From assembly GCA_021741205.1 (NCBI GenBank), contig JAIOYI010000001.1:124001-188000 (forward strand): 64,000 nucleotides of DNA. Reading direction: 5' to 3'. Shown here one piece after another: positions 35,954 through 45,368 of this stretch. The notes under the pieces were generated by a model. That model made no database searches, had not been told where the DNA came from, and saw only the letters and a list, made by a program, of their open reading frames with translations. The number at the start of each line of letters is the position of its first letter. Within the stretch, counting starts at the first letter, position 1. Source of the stretch: Emcibacter sp. Lineage in GTDB: Bacteria > Pseudomonadota > Alphaproteobacteria > Sphingomonadales > Emcibacteraceae. The position numbers were made by a program, and so were the translations under genes.

Positions 35954-38173
35954 ATGACAAAACATTCTTCAGACCATTCCTTTGAAAACAAAACATCAAA
36001 TCTGGAGCATTTTCTGGTAGAGGGACTGCATTGTCCATCCTGTATCCGAGAAATAGAAGGGGCTCTGAAAGATAATTCCAAAATCAAACATGCCCGACTG
36101 AACTTGACCACACAACGGCTTGCTGTCGAGTGGCAGGATGATGCCCAAAATAATCATAAAAATAGCGATATGGTCATTGAAACCTTAAAATCACTGGGTT
36201 TTAAGGGTTATCTGTTTAAAGATGATCCCTCCGCATCGACAAGTGACAAGGAAGGCCGCTGGCTTTTGATCTGTATGGCCATTGCAGGCTTTGCCATGAT
36301 GAATATCATGTTATTATCCGTATCAAATTGGTCTGGAACGGATATGGGCGAATATACCCGTGGTTTTTTCCATTGGGTATCGGCGCTTATTGCGCTTCCT
36401 GCTTGTGCGGTTGCTGGTATGCCCTTTTATAAATCAGCCTTTTCAGCCTTAAAAGCCCGCCATTTGAACATGGATGTTCCCATCTCTCTTGCGGTTATTC
36501 TATCCCTAGTAATGAGCATCCTGCAGACCATAAATCATCATCAGGATACCTATTATGATGCGGCTGTTATGCTGTTGTTTTTCTTACTTATCGGTCGTTT
36601 CCTTGACCGAAAAATGCGCAACCACGCAAGAGCCACTGCCCATAATCTGATGAGCTATCGCCCCAATTGGGCCACCGTTGTTCAGCAGGATGGCACAACG
36701 GAAAGCTATGCCATTGAACTTTTAGGTAAAGACATGGTTGTACGGGTTGCCGCCGGTGAACGCATCCCCGTGGACGGCATTATAATTCGGGGAATATCCG
36801 AGATTGATACCAGTTTAGTGACTGGCGAAACGCTCCCTGTCAAGGCAACTGTCGAGGATAAAGTCTTTGCGGGGACAACAAATATCAGTGGTGCTTTGGA
36901 CATTAAAATCACCGCACTTAGCGGAACTACCCTGCTTGATGAAATTATCGGCCTGATGGAAACCGCCGAACAGGGGCGAGCCAAATATGTGAGACTTGCG
37001 GATAAAGCCGCCCAAATATATGCCCCTGCTGTGCATTTGCTCGCCTTATTTACCTTCATCGGTTGGATGGTGTTGAGTAATGTTGGTTGGCAACATTCAC
37101 TCATTACCGCCATTGCGGTATTGATTATCACCTGCCCCTGTGCCCTTGGACTTGCGGTTCCTGTGGTACAGATCGTGGCCTCAAGCCGCCTGTTTAAAAA
37201 CGGTATCTTGGTTAAGGCTTCAGACGGTTTGGAAAGACTTGCGGAAATTGATGTTGTGGTCTTTGATAAAACAGGCACCTTAACCCTTGGGCAGCCCGAA
37301 ATTGCCAATGGGGATGATATTGATCCATCCATGATGGAACTTGCGGCAAGCCTTGCCAAAACATCTACCCATCCCCTATGTCGTGCTTTAATTGTTGCCT
37401 GTCATGAGCGCAATATCCCGACCGTTGCCACAACGAGCCCTCTTCATGAGGAGGCCGGCATGGGTCTTATGGCGAAAATCAACGGTCAAGAGGTTCGTCT
37501 GGGAAACCGTGACTGGTGCAAGGTTCCCTTGGAAGCCCATAAAAATACCCGTTACAGCGAACTCTGGCTAAGGATTGAAGGAGAAGACCCCATTTTTCTC
37601 GCCTTTCAGGATCGTCTTCGCACCGATGCCGCGCAGGTAGTAACATGGTTTAAAGACAAAGGATTTGATATCTGGTTATTGTCTGGTGATCGTCCTGATG
37701 TGGTGGCGGATGTTGCCCATAAACTTGGCATCACCAATTTTATGGGAGCCGCCAAACCGCAGGATAAGATTAATCAGATCGAAAAATTAAAATCCGACGG
37801 CAAAAAAATATTAATGGTGGGGGATGGCTTAAACGATGCCCCAGCGCTGCGAGCGGCCTATGTTTCTATTTCACCCGCAACCGCCGCTGATGTGAGCCAA
37901 AATGCCGCCGATTTTATTTTCCAAAGTCAGGATTTAGATTCAATTGTTCGCGCCTATCAAATTTCCAATGCTAGCCGTAAATTAGTTTTTGTCAATTTTG
38001 CCCTTGCGGTTATTTACAATATCATTGCGGTGCCTTTTGCGGCGGCAGGATTACTTACCCCCCTTATTGCGGCCATCGCCATGTCGTCTTCTTCCATATT
38101 GGTGACAAGTAATGCACTCAGGCTTAATTTTTATAAGCTTTTTTCCAGCAACCCTAAAAAGGCCGCAAAATAA
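35954..38173 (+). CDS. ccoI: Copper-transporting P1B-type ATPase CcoI/FixI
   Basis: A 739-residue copper pump needed for Cu-B delivery to the oxidase. The N-terminal metal-binding domain has GLHCPSC (C27, C30) rather than the usual GMTCAAC. Next come membrane helices, the TGE loop (SLVTGETLPV), the membrane copper motif TCPCALGLA, the phosphorylation motif DKTGTL, an HP-type motif at STHPLC, and hinge GDGLNDAPALR. It is coupled to ccoS by a one-base overlap. Classified as CcoI/CtpA type rather than CopA by operon context and the divergent N-terminal motif. Confidence 0.95.
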   Translation: MTKHSSDHSFENKTSNLEHFLVEGLHCPSCIREIEGALKDNSKIKHARLNLTTQRLAVEWQDDAQNNHKNSDMVIETLKSLGFKGYLFKDDPSASTSDKEGRWLLICMAIAGFAMMNIMLLSVSNWSGTDMGEYTRGFFHWVSALIALPACAVAGMPFYKSAFSALKARHLNMDVPISLAVILSLVMSILQTINHHQDTYYDAAVMLLFFLLIGRFLDRKMRNHARATAHNLMSYRPNWATVVQQDGTTESYAIELLGKDMVVRVAAGERIPVDGIIIRGISEIDTSLVTGETLPVKATVEDKVFAGTTNISGALDIKITALSGTTLLDEIIGLMETAEQGRAKYVRLADKAAQIYAPAVHLLALFTFIGWMVLSNVGWQHSLITAIAVLIITCPCALGLAVPVVQIVASSRLFKNGILVKASDGLERLAEIDVVVFDKTGTLTLGQPEIANGDDIDPSMMELAASLAKTSTHPLCRALIVACHERNIPTVATTSPLHEEAGMGLMAKINGQEVRLGNRDWCKVPLEAHKNTRYSELWLRIEGEDPIFLAFQDRLRTDAAQVVTWFKDKGFDIWLLSGDRPDVVADVAHKLGITNFMGAAKPQDKINQIEKLKSDGKKILMVGDGLNDAPALRAAYVSISPATAADVSQNAADFIFQSQDLDSIVRAYQISNASRKLVFVNFALAVIYNIIAVPFAAAGLLTPLIAAIAMSSSSILVTSNALRLNFYKLFSSNPKKAAK

Positions 38174-38334
38174 TGGAAGGTCTTATTTTTCTTATTCCAA
38201 TTGCATTGTTCTTGGGTCTTCTGGGTCTTGGGGCATTTCTATGGTCTATGAAATCTGGTCAATATGATGATTTGGATGGAGCCTCCTACCGTGCCTTATT
38301 CGAAGAAGATGATATAAATAACGATAAAAAATAA
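38173..38334 (+). CDS. ccoS: cbb3 oxidase assembly protein CcoS
   Basis: A 53-residue protein missed by length cut-offs. ATG 38173 shares one base with the ccoI stop (TAATG). A single helix (LIFLIPIALFLGLLGLGAF) is followed by the family signature SGQYDDLDG and an acidic tail. It is essential for metal insertion into CcoN in Rhodobacter. It is the last gene of ccoGHIS. Confidence 0.94.
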   Translation: MEGLIFLIPIALFLGLLGLGAFLWSMKSGQYDDLDGASYRALFEEDDINNDKK

Positions 38335-38404
38335 TTTTTCCTTTCATACCCTTCCCATAACCCGCCGAATTGGTTAGAAGAGGATAAGAATTATGGAGAA
38401 TATT

Positions 38405-39220
38405 ATGACACAGATTAATATTGGTGTTGTCGGATGCGGCGGACGGATGGGACAATCCCTCATCGGCGCTATTTTAGACCAAAAAAATGTCAACCTTTCG
38501 GGCGGCACGGAACGTCACGACAGCCCCGTTATTGGGCAAAAAATTTGTCATCCTGAAACGGGATCTAAAACCGACCTTCTTATCACTGACAATGCGGAAA
38601 ATTTGTTTAAAATATCTGATATTGTTATTGATTTTACCTGTCCTACGGCAACGGTTCTCCATGCGGGCTATGCCGCAAAACATAACACTATCCATATTAT
38701 AGGCACCACAGGCATGACCGCAGAAGATGAAAAAGCCCTCGTCAAGGCCGCAAAATCCGTGCCCATCGTTTATGCGTCTAATTTTTCACTTGGGGTTAAT
38801 CTTCTGTTTTATCTGACCCGAAAAACCGCCCAAATGCTGGACGAGGATTATGATATTGAAATTCTTGAAATGCATCATCGCCACAAGGTTGATTCGCCCT
38901 CTGGCACGGCCTTAAGTTTGGGGAAAGAGGCCGCCCTTGGCCGTCATGTAAAACTTGATCTTGTGACGGACAATGTCCGAGACGGCATTACCGGAGAGCG
39001 CAAAAGAGGTAATATTGGTTTTGCGGCCCTGCGGGGCGGTAATATCGCAGGCGAACATACCGTAAGTTTCATTGGTGATAATGAGCGCATTGAACTTAGC
39101 CATAAAGCGGGCAACAGGTCGATTTTTGCCCGTGGTGCGGTGAAGGCGGCTCTTTGGGCCACGGGTCAAAAAGCTGGGATATACAACATGTTTGACGTGT
39201 TGGGGCTGCCTAAGGAATGA
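38405..39220 (+). CDS. dapB: 4-hydroxy-tetrahydrodipicolinate reductase
   Basis: A 271-residue enzyme of lysine and diaminopimelate synthesis that uses NAD(P)H. It opens with INIGVVGCGGRMGQSLI (Rossmann motif). Other markers are IIGTTGMT, ASNFSLGVNLLF, the catalytic EMHHRHKVDSPSGTAL and GNIGFAALRGG. ATG 38405 has GGAG at 38395-38398; the ATG at 38393 is a possible alternative adding four residues. It overlaps nth by four bases. Confidence 0.96.
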   Translation: MTQINIGVVGCGGRMGQSLIGAILDQKNVNLSGGTERHDSPVIGQKICHPETGSKTDLLITDNAENLFKISDIVIDFTCPTATVLHAGYAAKHNTIHIIGTTGMTAEDEKALVKAAKSVPIVYASNFSLGVNLLFYLTRKTAQMLDEDYDIEILEMHHRHKVDSPSGTALSLGKEAALGRHVKLDLVTDNVRDGITGERKRGNIGFAALRGGNIAGEHTVSFIGDNERIELSHKAGNRSIFARGAVKAALWATGQKAGIYNMFDVLGLPKE

Positions 39221-39858
39221 AAAAAGCCCATGTCATTGAATTCTTCCGAAGACTGCAAAGGCTTGACCCAGAACCCAAGGGCGAATTAAATTATACCAAT
39301 CCCTATACCCTGCTTGTGGCCGTTGCCCTCTCCGCACAGGCAACAGACATCGGCGTAAACAAGGCCACAAAAGATTTATTTAAGGTCGTCTCCACCCCCC
39401 AAGATATGCTTGACCTTGGAGAGGATCGTCTCAAAGATTATGTCAAAACCATTGGGCTTTACAACACCAAGGCAAAAAATATCATAAAAGCCGCTCAGAT
39501 GTTGGTGGATGATTATGGCGGGGAAGTACCCAAAGACCGTGAAGCCTTAGAAAGGCTTGCAGGCGTTGGTCGAAAGACCGCAAATGTTGTCCTCAACATC
39601 GCCTTTGGACAACCCACCATCGCCGTGGATACCCATCTTTTTCGCGTGGGCAACAGAACAAAACTGGCGGTCGGGAAAACGCCGCTTGCGGTCGAATTAA
39701 AATTAGAAAAAATCATCCCAAAAGAATTTATCCGCCATGCCCATCATTGGCTCATTCTCCATGGGCGTTATATCTGTAAGGCACGAAAGCCCCATTGCCC
39801 CACCTGTCCCGTTGAAGATTTATGCCCCTATAAAGATAAAACCGTCATTGATGATTAA
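39217..39858 (+). CDS. nth: Endonuclease III
   Basis: A 213-residue DNA glycosylase/AP lyase that removes oxidised pyrimidines. The helix-hairpin-helix LAGVGRKTANVVL contains the catalytic lysine, and the catalytic aspartate lies in AVDTHLFRVGNR. The C-terminal [4Fe-4S] loop has the expected four cysteines (CKARKPHCPTCPVEDLC). It is coupled to dapB by a four-base overlap. Confidence 0.96.
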   Translation: MKKAHVIEFFRRLQRLDPEPKGELNYTNPYTLLVAVALSAQATDIGVNKATKDLFKVVSTPQDMLDLGEDRLKDYVKTIGLYNTKAKNIIKAAQMLVDDYGGEVPKDREALERLAGVGRKTANVVLNIAFGQPTIAVDTHLFRVGNRTKLAVGKTPLAVELKLEKIIPKEFIRHAHHWLILHGRYICKARKPHCPTCPVEDLCPYKDKTVIDD

Positions 39859-39962
39859 GAGGGATGCCGTCATATTTGTCGCCAATCCCTCACAAAATTC
39901 TCAAAAACAATCCATTTACGCTGACCCAGTCATCACTGACCCATTAATTGATGATCTTTGGA

Positions 39963-40313
39963 TCATTCTTCATATATGACATAAAGTTTCCTTACGGAAC
40001 CCACGGTCTCCCACGTGCCCTCAAACCCAGATGCAATGGTAAAATGGTCGCCTACCTTCAGCCGATGCGATGCGCCATTTTTCTCCGTAAGAATCGCCTC
40101 ACCCTCTAATATCGTGCAAAATTCATCTTCAGAATAAGAAACATGCCATTTTCCCGCATCAGACGCCCAAATACCCGTGAACAGATTACCCTTGGCATTT
40201 GTAAATTGATTGACGGTCATTTGTTGTGGCGTACCTGCGATTATTTTTTCTTGGTTTACGGCTTCTGTTATCTCGCTTGTGGCATTAGGGTCTATTCTTT
40301 GAAAATTTGACAT
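39963..40313 (-). CDS. Cupin-fold protein (cupin_3/DUF861 type)
   Basis: A 116-residue single-domain cupin. The typical pattern is seen in GIWASDAGKWHVSYSEDEFC, TILEGEAILTEKNG, KVGDHFTIASGFEGTWE and VRKLYVIYEE. Members of this subfamily include (S)-ureidoglycine aminohydrolase-like and many uncharacterised proteins; only part of the metal-ligand set is evident, so no reaction is assigned. ATG 40313 (GAG six bases upstream) is preferred; ATG 40319 and TTG 40376 are alternatives. Confidence 0.82.
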   Translation of the reverse strand: MSNFQRIDPNATSEITEAVNQEKIIAGTPQQMTVNQFTNAKGNLFTGIWASDAGKWHVSYSEDEFCTILEGEAILTEKNGASHRLKVGDHFTIASGFEGTWETVGSVRKLYVIYEE

Positions 40314-40417
40314 GTTCATCTCTATTTTTATGATGGGATTTTTCTTATTAAGATATAACATTTTATGTTCAAGCAATTAAACACATTATTCATTATGAAT
40401 CCCGTCTAGTGGGCTGT

Positions 40418-40843
40418 TTATGGCGTTTGTGGGATTGTGATAAAACTATCAAGGCAGGCATTGGGCGATACGGTCGGGTTTAAGGATTTAAGTCCGATGC
40501 CCGCCGTTTCCGTATAATCCAGTCTGTAATCCCCATTGTCATTGGGATAAAAATAGAGATGCAGCACGCATTCTGTATTATGGTAAAGCCAGACATGCAC
40601 GTCTTTCTCTGTGCGAATTAGGGATGGTTCCCCCAAAATATTTTGGACGGTTTCTGGAGCCAAATTCATCATATTTTCCATAAGAAATCTGGGACTTACA
40701 GGTTCATCAATAAGGGGAGAATTCATTGTTTCGGCGGGTAATGCAGATGCAGGTATAGGCACATCCCCATCTTGAGGATTTGGTGCATTTGTTGTCTGAC
40801 AGCCCCATAACATGACAATCAGCAATAATAGAATATTTTTCAT
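40418..40843 (-). CDS. Lipoprotein of unknown function
   Basis: A 141-residue lipoprotein: hydrophobic leader with lipobox MLWGC (C15) followed by a proline- and asparagine-rich linker. A compact C-terminal domain then holds LAPETVQNILGEPSLIRTEK and WLYHNTECVLHLYFYP, reminiscent of small outer-membrane assembly (SmpA/BamE-like) folds in its N-L-G-x-P turn. I would not assign it further. It overlaps the EI24 gene by four bases and is co-transcribed with it. Confidence 0.78.
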   Translation of the reverse strand: MKNILLLLIVMLWGCQTTNAPNPQDGDVPIPASALPAETMNSPLIDEPVSPRFLMENMMNLAPETVQNILGEPSLIRTEKDVHVWLYHNTECVLHLYFYPNDNGDYRLDYTETAGIGLKSLNPTVSPNACLDSFITIPQTP

Positions 40844-41556
40844 AATGTGGTTATACCCTGTCGGGACAAATGGAATAGGTGGGATAAAATCGCTGCCCCT
40901 AATATGGGTGCCGCCAAATTCAACACAGGAACCGAATACAACAGGGTAATAACAAAGCCACCGACCAAAACCTGTCCTCGAATAGTTTTTCTGTGATATC
41001 CCGCCTCCTTAATGCCCAAATGCCGCACCGCCACCATTTCATAATAACCCCATCCCAAAAGATAAGAATTCAGCGTATAAAATATAACCAGTGGCACAAA
41101 AGGAAGCCAGAAAAAGAAAAGATAAAGTGGAATGACAATAATATTTAATAATACGATAAACAAAGACAGCCGCACCGCAATATAGGCCAGATGAGAAAAC
41201 CCCAAACGTTTCCCCGCTTTCTGATGGGGATAATATTTATCTTCTACCGCATCAACAATATCATCCAAATAGATCGACATGAAGATGGTCGCAATGGGCG
41301 GAAAGAAAATACCCATAAGAAAGAAAAAGATTATATTGAAAATCCAGTCCACATCCAAAAGCCACTGGAAAAAATCATTAACCCACTGCCAATCAAACTG
41401 GCTCAGAATAATTTGGGATTTTACATAATCCGCCAGAAACCATGTAACGATTATGGCGGCAATTGTTGTTAGGATGCCTAAAACAAAAACCTTTAAAAAA
41501 ACGGGATCAATTATTTGGGACAGTGTGCGCTCTAATGCACTGACAATATTTTTCAC
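40840..41556 (-). CDS. EI24/CysZ-like membrane protein
   Basis: A 238-residue polytopic inner-membrane protein. It carries EI24-family features: an amphipathic opening, FFLMGIFFPPIATIFMSIYLDDIVDAVE, FVPLVIFYTLNSYLLGWGYYEMVA and a C-terminal SVPVLNLAAPILGAAILSHLF. (Quoted segments are trimmed: FFLMGIFFPPIATIF and NSYLLGWGYYEMVA.) CysZ relatives transport sulfate, but alphaproteobacterial members are mostly uncharacterised. The VPVLNLAAPILGAA motif is a strong family marker. It precedes and overlaps a lipoprotein gene. Confidence 0.85.
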   Translation of the reverse strand: MKNIVSALERTLSQIIDPVFLKVFVLGILTTIAAIIVTWFLADYVKSQIILSQFDWQWVNDFFQWLLDVDWIFNIIFFFLMGIFFPPIATIFMSIYLDDIVDAVEDKYYPHQKAGKRLGFSHLAYIAVRLSLFIVLLNIIVIPLYLFFFWLPFVPLVIFYTLNSYLLGWGYYEMVAVRHLGIKEAGYHRKTIRGQVLVGGFVITLLYSVPVLNLAAPILGAAILSHLFHLSRQGITTL

Positions 41557-41710
41557 TTTTTTATCCTTGTTAACCCTATAACCACCCTCATAAGAAATAT
41601 GGGGCTATTGTATCAAAAGGCAAGAAAATTTTTCAAATATATTTTTTATCCCTTGCAAGAACAACTTCTCAATTTATACTCACGGCGAAAACCACAACAG
41701 GTGCTATAAT

Positions 41711-42697
41711 ATGACCCATAAATTTGACGTTGTCGGCATTGGAAATGCCATCGTTGACATTCTTGTCAGTGTGGAGGATGACTTTCTCTCCAAACATAAA
41801 ATACCAAGGGGCAGCATGCAGCTTGTCGATGAGGCAACCTCGGAAAAACTTTATAGTGAACTTGGACAGGCTATCGAATGCTCTGGCGGATCAGCCGCCA
41901 ACACCATAGCGGGTTTAGCCTCACTCGGCAGCAATGCAGCCTATATTGGAAAAATAAAGGACGATCAGTTGGGTCATGTTTTTGACCATGATATTAAGTC
42001 TCTTGGCGTAGAATTTACCACAGCAAAGGACACAAGTGGGGCCAATACAGCCCATTGTTTGGTTATGATCACCCCCGATGCGGAACGCACCATGTGTACC
42101 TATCTTGGTGCCTGTGTTAACCTCATGGAAAAGGATGTTGACCCTGATCTTATCCAAAATTCCGCCATTACCTATCTTGAGGGCTATCTTTGGGATCCAG
42201 AGCATGCCAAAAAAGCCTTTCGAAAGGCCATGACATTGGCTCATAATGCGGGACGCAAAACTTCCCTAACTCTGTCGGATTCTTTTTGTGTCGACCGCCA
42301 TAATGCCGAATTTCTTCACCTTGCCGAGCATGACATTGATATCCTCTTTGCCAATGAGCAAGAACTACTTGCCCTTTATGATTGCCGTGATCTCAATGAT
42401 GCCTTTAAGGCGGTTCAGAAACATTGCGAGGTTACCGCCGTAACACGTAGCGCCAAAGGATGCACCATCATTACCGCTGATGAGATTGTTGATATCAACG
42501 GCATTTCGGTGAGCAATCTTGTGGATACGACGGGGGCCGGCGATCTGTTTGCGGCGGGGTTTCTGCATGGCTATGCTAAGGGTTTTGATATGAGAACATG
42601 TGGTCGCATGGGCAACATCACCGCAAGCGAGGTTATTACCCATATGGGGGCAAGACCGGATGTGAATTTAAAAGAATATCTGGCCAATAATTTATAA
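41711..42697 (+). CDS. PfkB-family adenosine kinase-like sugar kinase
   Basis: A 328-residue ribokinase-fold kinase. It begins VVGIGNAIVDILVSV, has the substrate-binding GGSAANTIAGLASLG and the PfkB signature near the C-terminus, DTTGAGDLFAAGFLHGYA, with the catalytic aspartate. NEQELLALY is also typical. Its closest recalled relatives are alphaproteobacterial adenosine kinases, which salvage adenosine to AMP; a different nucleoside or sugar cannot be excluded. It stands alone, with AGGTG ahead of ATG 41711. Confidence 0.9.
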   Translation: MTHKFDVVGIGNAIVDILVSVEDDFLSKHKIPRGSMQLVDEATSEKLYSELGQAIECSGGSAANTIAGLASLGSNAAYIGKIKDDQLGHVFDHDIKSLGVEFTTAKDTSGANTAHCLVMITPDAERTMCTYLGACVNLMEKDVDPDLIQNSAITYLEGYLWDPEHAKKAFRKAMTLAHNAGRKTSLTLSDSFCVDRHNAEFLHLAEHDIDILFANEQELLALYDCRDLNDAFKAVQKHCEVTAVTRSAKGCTIITADEIVDINGISVSNLVDTTGAGDLFAAGFLHGYAKGFDMRTCGRMGNITASEVITHMGARPDVNLKEYLANNL

Positions 42698-42790
42698 TTT
42701 TGAATATTACGACCACAGTACATTGATTTTCCCTTGACCTTAAGAGACTTCTCAGCGAAAATTATTAAAAATTACCTATATGAGGATAAA

Positions 42791-43174
42791 ATGACATTAA
42801 TACGCATAATTGTAACTTCTGTTTTAACAACTCTATTGACTGTTTTTGTTTTTAGTATGGCGGCACAGGCCGCAACCGCCTGCAGGGCGCCCTTAAAACC
42901 CACCATTCCGAATGAGGAAACAGCATCAAAAGAAGAAATCATCCAAGCCTTGACCAGCGTCAAAAATGATTTTCAACCAGCTATTCTAAATTTCCAAAAT
43001 TGCGTTGCAACGGAAAAAGCCGCCATTGGTGATGTTGCCACAGAGGAACAAATTGCAGAATGGGATATGTTATATGATGCGGCCTATGCCCTTGAAACAC
43101 AGGTGGCTGATAGCATGAATGCCGTCATTCGAGCCTATAAAGAACGGGCTGCTAAACAAGAAAAATCTGAATAA
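42791..43174 (+). CDS. Exported alpha-helical protein of unknown function
   Basis: A 127-residue protein starting at ATG 42791 with GAGG five bases upstream. It has a clear signal peptide (about 1-28, ending MAAQAATA) and a mature helical domain with two cysteines, CRAPLKP and FQNCVATEK, that may form a disulfide. The pattern PTIPNEETASKEEIIQAL suggests a small periplasmic helical bundle. I do not recognise the family. It is convergent with hinT, four bases from its stop. Confidence 0.75.
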   Translation: MTLIRIIVTSVLTTLLTVFVFSMAAQAATACRAPLKPTIPNEETASKEEIIQALTSVKNDFQPAILNFQNCVATEKAAIGDVATEEQIAEWDMLYDAAYALETQVADSMNAVIRAYKERAAKQEKSE

Positions 43175-43178
43175 AACT

Positions 43179-43538
43179 CTAGCGCGTGAGCATAGGCCCT
43201 AGCTTCTTTCCACCGAATATATGGATATGAAGGTGGGGCACTTCTTGGTGAGCGTCCCGCCCTGCATTGGCCAAGATGCGGTAACCGGGTTGTTCAAGCT
43301 CTAAACTGCGGGCAACCTCCCCCACGGCACGGAAAAACCCTGTGACAAGCGAATCTGGCGCATGCGCGGTAAAATCCGCCATGCTGACATAGTCCCCCTT
43401 TGGAATGACCAAAACATGTATGGGTGCTTGGGGATTTATGTCATGAAAGGCAAGCGCATGATCATCCTCATAAACCTTGTTGCAGGGAATTTCCCCCCGC
43501 AATATCTTCGCAAAAATATTTGTCTTGTCATAGGTCAT
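43179..43538 (-). CDS. hinT: HIT-family nucleotide hydrolase
   Basis: A 119-residue histidine-triad protein of the HinT type, which hydrolyses nucleoside phosphoramidates. The triad HLHIHIF and the upstream VYEDDHALAFHDINPQAPIH are standard. It is the last gene of the his cluster, five bases after hisE, an arrangement common in alphaproteobacteria. Confidence 0.95.
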   Translation of the reverse strand: MTYDKTNIFAKILRGEIPCNKVYEDDHALAFHDINPQAPIHVLVIPKGDYVSMADFTAHAPDSLVTGFFRAVGEVARSLELEQPGYRILANAGRDAHQEVPHLHIHIFGGKKLGPMLTR

Positions 43539-43543
43539 GTGCG

Positions 43544-43870
43544 TTATCCTTTTCTCGCATTTTTTTCATCAATACCAGAAAGGCCTTCCCGTTTTGCGAG
43601 TTCCGCAAAAATATCCTCTGGCAAGATTCCCATATCGGCCCAAAGTATCATCATGTGAAACAACAGATCAGCGGATTCAGATATGGCGTCCGCCTTATCA
43701 TCCAAAACCCCTGCAAGAGCGAGCTCAACCCCCTCTTCCCCCACCTTTTGGGCGATTTTCTTGCGTCCCTTGGCAAATAACTTTGCCACATAGCTGCGCT
43801 CCGTATCGCCGCCTTTGCGGGACAGGATCACCTGTTCAAGCTTATCTAAGATCTCTGCATTTTTCATCAT
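43544..43870 (-). CDS. hisE: Phosphoribosyl-ATP diphosphatase
   Basis: A 108-residue stand-alone HisE, catalysing the second step of histidine synthesis. The MazG-like fold shows KIAQKVGEEGVELALAG and ESADLLFHMMILWADMG with the metal-binding acidic residues. It abuts hisF directly (start at 43870, hisF stop at 43871). HisI is separate and not in the window. Confidence 0.95.
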   Translation of the reverse strand: MMKNAEILDKLEQVILSRKGGDTERSYVAKLFAKGRKKIAQKVGEEGVELALAGVLDDKADAISESADLLFHMMILWADMGILPEDIFAELAKREGLSGIDEKNARKG

Positions 43871-44629
43871 TTATAACCTTACTGGAATATTGGCCTTATC
43901 CATATATTCTTTTGCTTGCCCAATGCTATATTCACCAAAGTGAAAAATGGACGCGGCGAGAACCGCACTCGCATGGCCGTCTTTCACCCCTTCCACCAGA
44001 TGCTCTAAGGTGCCAACACCGCCCGATGCAATCACAGGAATAGAAACACTATCGGCTATTGCCCGTGTCAATTCAAGATTAAATCCAGCTTTCGTGCCGT
44101 CCCGATCCATGGAGGTGAGCAAAATTTCCCCTGCTCCATAAGAGGTGACTTGCTTTGCATATTCCACCGCATCAATACCCGTGGGCGTCCTGCCGCCGTG
44201 GGTGAATACCTCATATTTATTAGGACCCACGGATTTTGCATCAATGGCCACCACAATACATTGTGAGCCAAATTTTTCGGCAAGCTCCCGCACCAGTTCA
44301 GGACGTTTCACCGCCGCCGTCATCACAGAAACCTTATCCGCCCCCGCCAAAAGCAGCGCCCGCACGTCTTCCGCTGTGCGCACCCCACCCCCCACGGTGA
44401 GCGGCATAAAACATTTTTCTGCGGTTGCCCGCACCACATCAAGAATAATACTACGATTATCACTGGACGCGGTAATATCCAAAAAGCACAGCTCATCCGC
44501 CCCTGCCTTATCGTATAGGATCGCTTGTTCCACAGGGTCACCCGCATCTTTCAGGCCAACAAAATTAACCCCCTTCACAACCCGCCCGTCTTTGACATCA
44601 AGACAGGGAATGATCCGTGCCTTAAGCAT
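43871..44629 (-). CDS. hisF: Imidazole glycerol phosphate synthase cyclase subunit
   Basis: A 252-residue TIM barrel that, with HisH, makes imidazole glycerol phosphate and AICAR. It has the catalytic aspartates in [16 protein letters not shown] and [13 protein letters not shown], and [14 protein letters not shown] near the phosphate site. It overlaps hisA by eight bases. Confidence 0.97.
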   Translation of the reverse strand: MLKARIIPCLDVKDGRVVKGVNFVGLKDAGDPVEQAILYDKAGADELCFLDITASSDNRSIILDVVRATAEKCFMPLTVGGGVRTAEDVRALLLAGADKVSVMTAAVKRPELVRELAEKFGSQCIVVAIDAKSVGPNKYEVFTHGGRTPTGIDAVEYAKQVTSYGAGEILLTSMDRDGTKAGFNLELTRAIADSVSIPVIASGGVGTLEHLVEGVKDGHASAVLAASIFHFGEYSIGQAKEYMDKANIPVRL

Positions 44630-45368
44630 TTTTGGCTCCTTTTAACAAGGCAATGGCCTCTGCAATATCAAGCCTGCCGTCATAAAGTGCCCGCCCCGAA
44701 ATAGCCCCACATAAATCAACCGATGCCTGATCCGCCGCCCGTTTTAATTTACGCAAATCATCAAGAGATGATACCCCCCCAGACGCAATCACAGGGATCG
44801 TTAAGGCATGGGCCAAATCAATGGTGCCTGCTATATTGACCCCCTCCATAGTGCCGTCCCGATCAATATCCGTATAAATAATGGCGGAAATACCCGCATC
44901 TTCGAATTTTTTGCCAAGCTCAATGGCGCTCATATCCGATGTCTGGGCCCAACCTTCAACCGCCACCATGCCGCCTCTGGCATCAATACCCACCGCCACA
45001 TGACCAGCGAATTCCTTTGCCGCCTCGATGACGATTTCAGGATTACGCAGGGCAATCGTGCCCAAAATCACCCGTTCTATGCCCTTCGTGAGCCATGTCT
45101 CGATGGTTTTAAGGTCACGGATACCCCCACCAAGCTGCACCGGAACCTTGACCGTCTGTAAGATGGCATCAACCGCATCACCGTTCACGGGTTTTCCTGC
45201 AAAGGCGCCGTTTAAATCCACAAGATGCAACCATTCACACCCCTTGTTCTGAAATTCTAAGGCCTGATTTGCGGGGCTGTCATTAAAGACCGTGGCCTGA
45301 TCCATCTCACCTTTGAACAGCCGCACACATTGGCCGTCCTTTAAATCAATTGCGGGGAATAAAAGCAT
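44622..45368 (-). CDS. hisA: ProFAR isomerase
   Basis: A 248-residue TIM barrel, paralogous to HisF, that isomerises ProFAR to PRFAR. Catalytic aspartates lie in [15 protein letters not shown] and [13 protein letters not shown], with [14 protein letters not shown] following. It begins one base after the GNAT gene ends and overlaps hisF by eight bases. Confidence 0.97.
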   Translation of the reverse strand: MLLFPAIDLKDGQCVRLFKGEMDQATVFNDSPANQALEFQNKGCEWLHLVDLNGAFAGKPVNGDAVDAILQTVKVPVQLGGGIRDLKTIETWLTKGIERVILGTIALRNPEIVIEAAKEFAGHVAVGIDARGGMVAVEGWAQTSDMSAIELGKKFEDAGISAIIYTDIDRDGTMEGVNIAGTIDLAHALTIPVIASGGVSSLDDLRKLKRAADQASVDLCGAISGRALYDGRLDIAEAIALLKGAKNA